Shown here one piece after another: positions 5,489 through 9,640 of a stretch of 9,640 nucleotides of DNA. A program made the position numbers and the translations under genes. This DNA is from Betaproteobacteria bacterium (lineage in GTDB: Bacteria > Pseudomonadota > Gammaproteobacteria > Burkholderiales > SG8-41): the NCBI GenBank assembly GCA_025356695.1, contig JANXSE010000394.1, positions 1-9,640 on the forward strand, read 5' to 3'. How positions within the stretch are numbered: position 1 is the stretch's first letter; every line of letters starts with the position of its first letter. The notes beneath the pieces are model-generated. The model did no database searches. It saw only the letters and a program-made list of their open reading frames with translations, and was not told where the DNA came from.

Positions 5489-5926
5489 TCAGCCGACGAC
5501 GCCGATATTCCAGGGCATGAACTCATGGTCGCCGAGGCCGAGGATTTCGCTCTTGGTTTTTTCGCTCGAAGCCGCGCGCAGCAGGGATTCGAAGATCTCC
5601 TGCCCGACTTCCTGCAGCGTTTTCGTGCCTTCGAGGATGGTGCCGCAGTTGATGTCCATGTCATCCTGCAGGCGGTTGTACATCGGCGTGTTGGTGGCGA
5701 GCTTGATCGACAGCGAGGGCTTGGCGCCGAACATCGAACCGCGGCCGGTGGTGAACATGATCATGTTGGCGCCGCCGGCGATCTGGCCGGTTGCCGAGCA
5801 TGGGTCGAAGCCTGGCGTGCCCATGAAGACGAAACCTTTCTGCGTCACCGGCTCGGCGTAACGATAGACTTCCATCAAAGGGCCGGTGCCGCCCTTCATC
5901 GACGAGCCGAGCGACTTCTCGAAAAT
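5489..5926 (-). pseudogene. UxaA/GarD-type altronate/galactarate dehydratase, 5'-truncated remnant
   Basis: Only the C-terminal 145 residues remain. The reading frame gives IFEKSLGSSMKGGTGPLMEV, then YRYAEPVTQKGFVFMGTPGF, DPCSATGQIAGGANMIMFTT, GRGSMFGAKPS, IKLATNTPMYNRLQDDMDIN and CGTILEG, ending FMPWNIGVVG. This is the conserved C-terminal part of sugar-acid dehydratases of the UxaA/GarD family, which are normally about 490-520 residues and dehydrate altronate, galactarate or related acids. Family similarity runs upstream of the first in-frame ATG (5899) to codon 5924-5926, then stops at an in-frame TGA (5927-5929), so the gene has lost roughly its first 350 residues. No other dehydratase sequence is visible beyond the break. 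The remaining frame is undamaged, so the loss may be recent. An expressed fragment starting at 5899 is possible but unlikely to be active. Confidence 0.85.
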
Positions 5927-5948
5927 TCATCTCCCGGACGGCAAATTC

Positions 5949-5965
5949 CCCTGCCTGTGGCAGGG
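5949..5965. repeat. Short perfect hairpin near the dehydratase break
   Basis: CCCTGCC (5949-5955), loop TGT, GGCAGGG (5959-5965) form a perfect 7-bp stem with a 3-nt loop, 22 bp from the truncation point. A hairpin of the same geometry occurs at 6090-6106. Confidence 0.45.
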
Positions 5966-6044
5966 TCATCACGGCCACCCGCAGCATGCCATCGAGTTGG
6001 TTCAATGCGCCGGGTCGCGGCGCCGAAGGCAACTTTGACATCAG

Positions 6045-6060
6045 TGTGAAATTGTTCACT
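6045..6060. promoter_or_regulatory. CRP/FNR-type palindrome upstream of the sensor kinase
   Basis: TGTGA-AATTGT-TCACT fits the TGTGA-N6-TCACA pattern of CRP-family sites at 9 of 10 conserved positions. The inner arms GTGAA/TTCAC are perfectly palindromic. TTGACA (6035-6040) and TTGACG (6060-6065) flank it and could be -35 hexamers, though no good -10 follows either. The site is 84-99 nt upstream of the chosen kinase start. Confidence 0.4.
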
Positions 6061-6089
6061 TGACGCTCTTTGAGCGAAGTGCATCGCTA

Positions 6090-6106
6090 CTTGCCTCTCA
6101 GGCAAG
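6090..6106 (+). promoter_or_regulatory. Leader hairpin upstream of the kinase start
   Basis: CTTGCCT (6090-6096), loop CTC, AGGCAAG (6100-6106) form a perfect 7-bp stem. It ends 37 nt before the ATG at 6144, so it could fold in the mRNA leader or be a protein-binding site. Function is unknown. Confidence 0.4.
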
Positions 6107-6143
6107 CGAACTGCAGGGAGTTACCGTTGCGGGGAAAAATGCC

Positions 6144-7745
6144 ATGACAATGCATACGCATGCAATCCGGCTGGCAACCAGCCGCAATTCCGCGATTCCG
6201 ATTGCCGCCCATATCAAGCGCGGCGGCGGGCGAAATCCGCTCGACATCCTCGATTGCGAAGAGCGTTTCCAGATGCTGGTCGATAGTGTCAGCGACTATG
6301 CAATCTACATGCTCGATCCGGCCGGGATCGTGCGCAGATGGAATCTCGGCGCCGAGCGCATCAAGGGCTATACGTCCGCCGAGATTCTGGGCCGGCACTT
6401 CTCCTGCTTCTACCTGCCCGAAGATGTCGAACGCGGCAAGCCCACATATCTGCTCGAAGTCGCCGCCAGCGTCGGCCGCAGCGAGGACGAAGGCTATCGA
6501 GTGCGCAAGGACGGCAGCCGGTTCTGGGCCAACGTCGTGTTGACTGCAGTCCGCAATCAAAACGGCAACCTGATCGGCTTCGCGAAGATTACGCGCGATC
6601 TTACCGAGCGCAGGAATGCCGAGGAACGACTGCGCGAAAGCGAGGAACGCTTTCGCGTGCTCGTTAACGGCATTGTCGACTACGGCGTTTTCATGCTGAA
6701 TCCGGTCGGCGTCGTCGTCAGCTGGAATACCGGCGCTGAGCGTGTGATGGGCTACACAGCTGCCGAAATCGTCGGCAAGCATTTTTCCTGCTTTTTCCCG
6801 CCAGAGCACGTCCAGGCCGGCTGCCCCGCGCGCGAGCTCGACATCGCCGGCGCCATCGGCAGCACCACCGAGCAGGGCTGGCGTTTGCGCAAGGATGGCA
6901 CGCGATTTTGGGCCGACGTCAGCGTCTCCGCCTTGCGCGACAGCGAAGGCCGGTTGATCGGCTTCGCCAAGGTCAACCGCGATCTGACCGTACGCAAAGC
7001 GGCGGAAGATCTGATCGAGCAGTTGCGCGACGAATTGCAAACCCGGAATGAGGCCTTGACCAGCGCAAACGCGGATCTGGAAACCTTCTCGCACTCGATG
7101 GCCCATGACCTCAAAGCGCCGGTGCGCCACATCAATGCCTACGCCGAGCTGCTGTTGCGCGACCACCGTTCCGACATGCCGAACGAGGCCATCAAGTATG
7201 TCGAGCACATCAGGAAAAGCGCAGGCCGGATGACCGGCCTCGTCAGTGACCTGCTTAGCTGGTTCACCATTTCACGCCGGGAAGTGAGCCCCGGAATGGT
7301 GGCGTTGCAGCCCCTGGTCAAAACCGTAGTCGGTGAATTCGCAGCCGAAACAATCAATCGCAGCATCGAGTGGCGCATCTCTCCGCTGTTCGAACTGGAA
7401 TGCGACCGCGGTCTGGTGCAGATCGTATTGCAGAATCTGATCGGCAACGCCCTGAAATTTACCCGCCAGCGCGCCCATACAATCATCGAAATCGGGCACG
7501 TGCTCACCGGCAGCGGGCGGGTCATTTTCGTGCGCGACAACGGAATCGGGTTCGACATGCAGCAGGCGGGCAGGCTATTCCATGCCTTCGAGCGGTTACA
7601 CCCGCATTCGGCTTACGAAGGCACCGGCATCGGTCTCTCAATCGTCGCCCGCGTCGTGCAAAAGCACGGCGGCCGCATTTGGGCCGACGCCTTGCCGGAC
7701 CAGAGCGCGACGTTTTCCTTTACGCTCGAAGCGCCCCCCGGTTGA
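6144..7745 (+). CDS. Soluble sensor histidine kinase with two PAS domains (orphan)
   Basis: This 533-aa protein consists of PAS 1 (about 40-155), PAS 2 (about 168-283), a short coiled-coil linker (284-312), a HisKA dimerisation domain and a HATPase_c domain. The H-box is FSHSMAHDLKAPVRHI, with His321 the expected phosphorylated residue. The N-box is QNLIGNALKF (430-439), G1 is DNGIGF (465-470) and G2 is GTGIGLS (493-499); all are intact, so it should be an active autokinase. There is no signal peptide or membrane segment, so it senses a cytoplasmic cue. The PAS domains align without gaps at about 54% identity and share HFSCF and RKDGxRFWA, pointing to an internal duplication. Ligand is unknown. 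No response regulator lies in the window. The start at 6144 has GGGGAAA (6131-6137); TTG at 6060 is in frame but lies in the putative promoter, and ATG 6150 is an alternative. It converges on the Bug gene, with 15 bp between stops. Confidence 0.92.
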   Translation: MTMHTHAIRLATSRNSAIPIAAHIKRGGGRNPLDILDCEERFQMLVDSVSDYAIYMLDPAGIVRRWNLGAERIKGYTSAEILGRHFSCFYLPEDVERGKPTYLLEVAASVGRSEDEGYRVRKDGSRFWANVVLTAVRNQNGNLIGFAKITRDLTERRNAEERLRESEERFRVLVNGIVDYGVFMLNPVGVVVSWNTGAERVMGYTAAEIVGKHFSCFFPPEHVQAGCPARELDIAGAIGSTTEQGWRLRKDGTRFWADVSVSALRDSEGRLIGFAKVNRDLTVRKAAEDLIEQLRDELQTRNEALTSANADLETFSHSMAHDLKAPVRHINAYAELLLRDHRSDMPNEAIKYVEHIRKSAGRMTGLVSDLLSWFTISRREVSPGMVALQPLVKTVVGEFAAETINRSIEWRISPLFELECDRGLVQIVLQNLIGNALKFTRQRAHTIIEIGHVLTGSGRVIFVRDNGIGFDMQQAGRLFHAFERLHPHSAYEGTGIGLSIVARVVQKHGGRIWADALPDQSATFSFTLEAPPG

Positions 7746-7760
7746 CTTGCGGACCGCCGG

Positions 7761-8759
7761 TCATTTCTCTTCGATCTTCGCCTCGCGCACGACCTGCCCC
7801 CATTTCGCAATATCGTTGCGAATGAAAACGCCGAATTCCGCCGGCGTTGAAGTCACGGCAAGATTGCCGGACACCAGATAACCGTTCTCGACATCCGGCA
7901 GGCGGATCACCTTGACGATTTCGTCGTGCAGGCGCCTGATGATCGCCTGCGGCGTTCCCTTCGGCGCGAAAATACCGAACCACACCGCCGCGTCGTAACC
8001 GGGCACACCGGCCTCGTCGATCGTCGGCACGTCCGGAATCTGCGGCGCGCGCCGCGCGCTGGTGATACCGAGCGGCACCAACCGACCGGCTTTCGCATGC
8101 GGAATCACGATGGTGATGCCGGGCAGGCCGACCTTGACGTGGCCGCCCAGCAGATCGGCCGTCGCCGGCGCGCTGCCTTTGTACGGAATATGCGTGAGAT
8201 TGATTTTCGCCATCGTCAAAAACAATGACGCGAACAGATGTTGCGCGCCGCCGGTGCCGCCCGAGGCGTAATTGATTTTGCCCGGCTGCGCCTGCGCCAG
8301 CGCGATCAGTTCTTTCACCGAGCGCACCGGCAGCGACGGATGCACCACCAGCACATTCGGCGCGAGTGCCACCTGCATCACCGGCGCAAAATCCTGCGCC
8401 GGATCGAACGGCAACTTCGGATACAGCGCGGGGATCACCGAAAACGGCGTGCCGGTCAGCAACAGCGTGTAGCCATCGGGCTGGGCGCGCGCCACGATTT
8501 CCGAACCGATCGCGCTGCCCGCACCGGGCCGGTTGTCGACGATGATCTGGTTGCCGAAGGTTGCGGCGAGTTTCTGCGTGATCAAGCGCCCCGGCACATC
8601 GGTGGCGCCGCCCGGTGAAAACGGGATCACCAGACGGATCGGGCGCGTTGGATACGGCTGCGCGGCGGCACTGCCGGCGATCAGCACGTTCAGCAGCCAA
8701 TGAATCAGCAGTGCTTGATGATTACGCAGGATGCGCCCCCTCTTCGTGGACGAGTTCAT
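7761..8759 (-). CDS. Bug/TctC-type periplasmic solute-binding protein
   Basis: This 332-aa protein is of the tripartite tricarboxylate transporter receptor family. A signal peptide is visible: basic N-terminus to residue 14, hydrophobic core ALLIHWLLNVLIAG (16-29), then SAAAQ with cleavage near 33/34. Mature sequence opens YPTRPIRLVIPFSPGGATD (36-54), followed by VDNRPGAGSAIGSEIVARA (74-92), PDGYTLLL (94-101), INYASGGTGGAQHLFASLF (162-180), IPYKGSAPATADLLGGHV (191-208) and VPTIDEAGVPGYD (244-256), all characteristic. These proteins bind carboxylates, nicotinate or aromatic acids in the periplasm; the ligand cannot be read from sequence. No TctA/TctB membrane subunits are nearby, as is usual for the many orphan Bug proteins of Burkholderiales. 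Start 8759 is the only ATG giving a complete signal peptide, although its Shine-Dalgarno is poor. It diverges from the hydroxyacid dehydrogenase gene, suggesting a joint role with 2-hydroxy acids. Confidence 0.92.
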   Translation of the reverse strand: MNSSTKRGRILRNHQALLIHWLLNVLIAGSAAAQPYPTRPIRLVIPFSPGGATDVPGRLITQKLAATFGNQIIVDNRPGAGSAIGSEIVARAQPDGYTLLLTGTPFSVIPALYPKLPFDPAQDFAPVMQVALAPNVLVVHPSLPVRSVKELIALAQAQPGKINYASGGTGGAQHLFASLFLTMAKINLTHIPYKGSAPATADLLGGHVKVGLPGITIVIPHAKAGRLVPLGITSARRAPQIPDVPTIDEAGVPGYDAAVWFGIFAPKGTPQAIIRRLHDEIVKVIRLPDVENGYLVSGNLAVTSTPAEFGVFIRNDIAKWGQVVREAKIEEK

Positions 8760-8831
8760 CCTAGCATATTGCCTGCGGGCGATTTGTAGCCGGAAGGCGC
8801 GCAGCGCATGCTCACACTGACGCCACACCGT

Positions 8832-8860
8832 TTGACCGCGCGCCGCGCCGTCGCTAAGCT
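8832..8860 (+). promoter_or_regulatory. Possible sigma-70 promoter for the hydroxyacid dehydrogenase gene
   Basis: TTGACC (8832-8837, 5 of 6 to the -35 consensus) is followed after 17 bp by TAAGCT (8855-8860), a weak -10 with 3 of 6 matches. It sits in the 135-bp divergent region between the Bug gene and the dehydrogenase, 34 nt before the dehydrogenase ATG. Spacing is good and the -10 is poor. Confidence 0.35.
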
Positions 8861-8894
8861 TGCCGCTCGCAAAAATTTCACCACGAGGCGCCCC

Positions 8895-9640
8895 ATGAAA
8901 ATTTCCGTCATCCACGACTACGCCGATGCGTTGCGCAAAACACGCGCGTTTCCGAAACTGCAGGGCCACGAAGTCATCATCCACAACGACCCCTACACTG
9001 ATCCGGCGCGCGTGGTCGAGCAGGTCAAGGGCTGCGACGCCTTGTTGCTGACACAACAGCGCGTCGTCATGACGCGCGACATTCTCAAGCAACTGCCCGG
9101 CCTCAAATTCATCAGCCAGACCGGCCGCAACGTCAGTCACCTCGATGTCAAAGCCTGCACCGACCTCGGCATACTGGTCTCGGCGGGCGGCCACGAAGGC
9201 AAGAGCCCCTACACCGTCACCGGCGAACTGGCGTGGGCGCTGATCCTCGCCGCGCAGCGCCATCTGCCGTACGAAGTCGAACAACTGAAGCAGGGCCACT
9301 GGCATACCACGGTCGGCACGCGCCTGAACGGCAGCACGCTCGGCATCTATTCCTTCGGCCGCATCGGCAGCGGTGTTGCGCGCGTCGGCCGCGCCTTCGG
9401 CATGAACGTCGTCTGTTGGGGCCGCGAAGGCTCGCTCGCCCGCGCGAAAGAGGAAGGCTTCGAAATCGCAACGAGCCGCGAGGCCTTCTTCGAAAATTCC
9501 GATGTCATCAGCCTGCATATCATGTCCAACGAAGCGACGCGCGGCATCATCACCGCCGCCGACCTCGCGCGCATGAAGCCGACGGCGTTGCTGGTCAATA
9601 CCAGCCGCGCACCCATCATCGAAGACGGCGCGCTGGTCGC
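8895..9640 (+). CDS. D-isomer-specific 2-hydroxyacid dehydrogenase (SerA-like), 3' end outside window
   Basis: The first 248 residues are visible. It belongs to the NAD(P)-dependent D-2-hydroxyacid dehydrogenases, which interconvert 2-hydroxy and 2-keto acids. An N-terminal substrate domain (MKISVIHDYADALRKT onward, with ISQTGRNVSHLDVKACTDLG at 73-92) leads through VTGELAWALILAAQRHL (108-124) to the Rossmann core LGIYSFGRIGSGVARVGRAF (149-168), where the usual GxGxxG reads SFGRIG with Ser153 for the first glycine. FFENSDVISLHIM (198-210) and LVNTSRAPIIEDGAL (233-247) follow, the latter holding the catalytic Arg238. The catalytic Glu and His would lie beyond the window. The start has GAGG at 8885-8888, 6 nt upstream. 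It diverges from the Bug receptor, consistent with use of an imported hydroxy acid. Phosphoglycerate dehydrogenase and glyoxylate/hydroxypyruvate reductase are alternatives. Confidence 0.9.
   Translation, partial: MKISVIHDYADALRKTRAFPKLQGHEVIIHNDPYTDPARVVEQVKGCDALLLTQQRVVMTRDILKQLPGLKFISQTGRNVSHLDVKACTDLGILVSAGGHEGKSPYTVTGELAWALILAAQRHLPYEVEQLKQGHWHTTVGTRLNGSTLGIYSFGRIGSGVARVGRAFGMNVVCWGREGSLARAKEEGFEIATSREAFFENSDVISLHIMSNEATRGIITAADLARMKPTALLVNTSRAPIIEDGALV

Noticed and set aside
5135..6049. A 304-codon open frame on the plus strand
   Set aside because: It is antisense to the zinc-ribbon gene and the dehydratase remnant, both of which make family-like protein sense. No motif is seen in it.
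5930..6059. Short minus-strand frame (GTG start at 6059) running into the dehydratase break
   Set aside because: It opens MNNFTLMSKLPSAPRPGALN but continues into the wrong frame of the dehydratase and has no recognisable match. It is more likely non-coding upstream sequence.
6087..7208. A 373-codon open frame on the minus strand
   Set aside because: It is antisense to the histidine kinase, which has all its motifs intact. The frame shows no recognisable family.
8760..9518. In-frame minus-strand extension upstream of the Bug protein
   Set aside because: It runs antisense through the hydroxyacid dehydrogenase and would bury the signal peptide. The start at 8759 is the sensible one.

Overview
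The window is GC-rich accessory chromosome of the kind found in Betaproteobacteria, most likely Burkholderiales-like. This is inferred from the GC-biased codon use, an orphan Bug/TctC-type periplasmic binding protein, Asp/Glu-racemase-superfamily genes, a UxaA/GarD-type dehydratase fragment and dispersed proteobacterial-type hairpin repeats. I see no rRNA, tRNA, CRISPR array, transposase or phage gene.

Left part (1-3314): a 5' fragment of an alpha/beta-hydrolase (minus strand) diverges from a tandem pair of 248-aa paralogues. Both paralogues are related to arylmalonate decarboxylase/maleate isomerase. Between them, on the opposite strand, lies a 77-aa gene whose predicted strand/helix order resembles an RRM RNA-binding fold. 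The second paralogue is followed after 17 nt by a CurA-type zinc-independent NAD(P)H oxidoreductase, and the two probably share a transcript. Both paralogues carry proline where the family's catalytic cysteine is expected. This is the most interesting observation here.

Middle part (3315-6143): a gene-free stretch of about 300 bp holds two dispersed-repeat-type inverted repeats. It is followed by a YfaY-type CinA protein whose C-terminal NMN-deamidase domain has lost its signature motifs. Three minus-strand items come next: a 57-aa basic, proline-tailed protein starting with TTG and too short for usual ORF cutoffs; a small CxxC/CxxC zinc-ribbon protein; and the 3' third of a UxaA/GarD dehydratase that ends abruptly at its 5' end and is probably a pseudogene. 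The truncated end abuts the upstream region of the next gene, which contains a CRP/FNR-like palindrome and two short perfect hairpins.

Right part (6144-9640): a soluble orphan sensor histidine kinase with two similar PAS domains converges on a Bug/TctC solute-binding protein. The latter diverges from a D-2-hydroxyacid dehydrogenase that runs off the window.

Taken together the genes suggest uptake and turnover of organic or hydroxy acids (Bug receptor, hydroxyacid dehydrogenase, racemase-fold enzymes, sugar-acid dehydratase remnant) with a cytoplasmic sensor nearby. No single pathway can be assigned from sequence alone. I found no convincing new multi-gene system. The cysteine-less tandem paralogues with the interposed RRM-like gene are the best lead.
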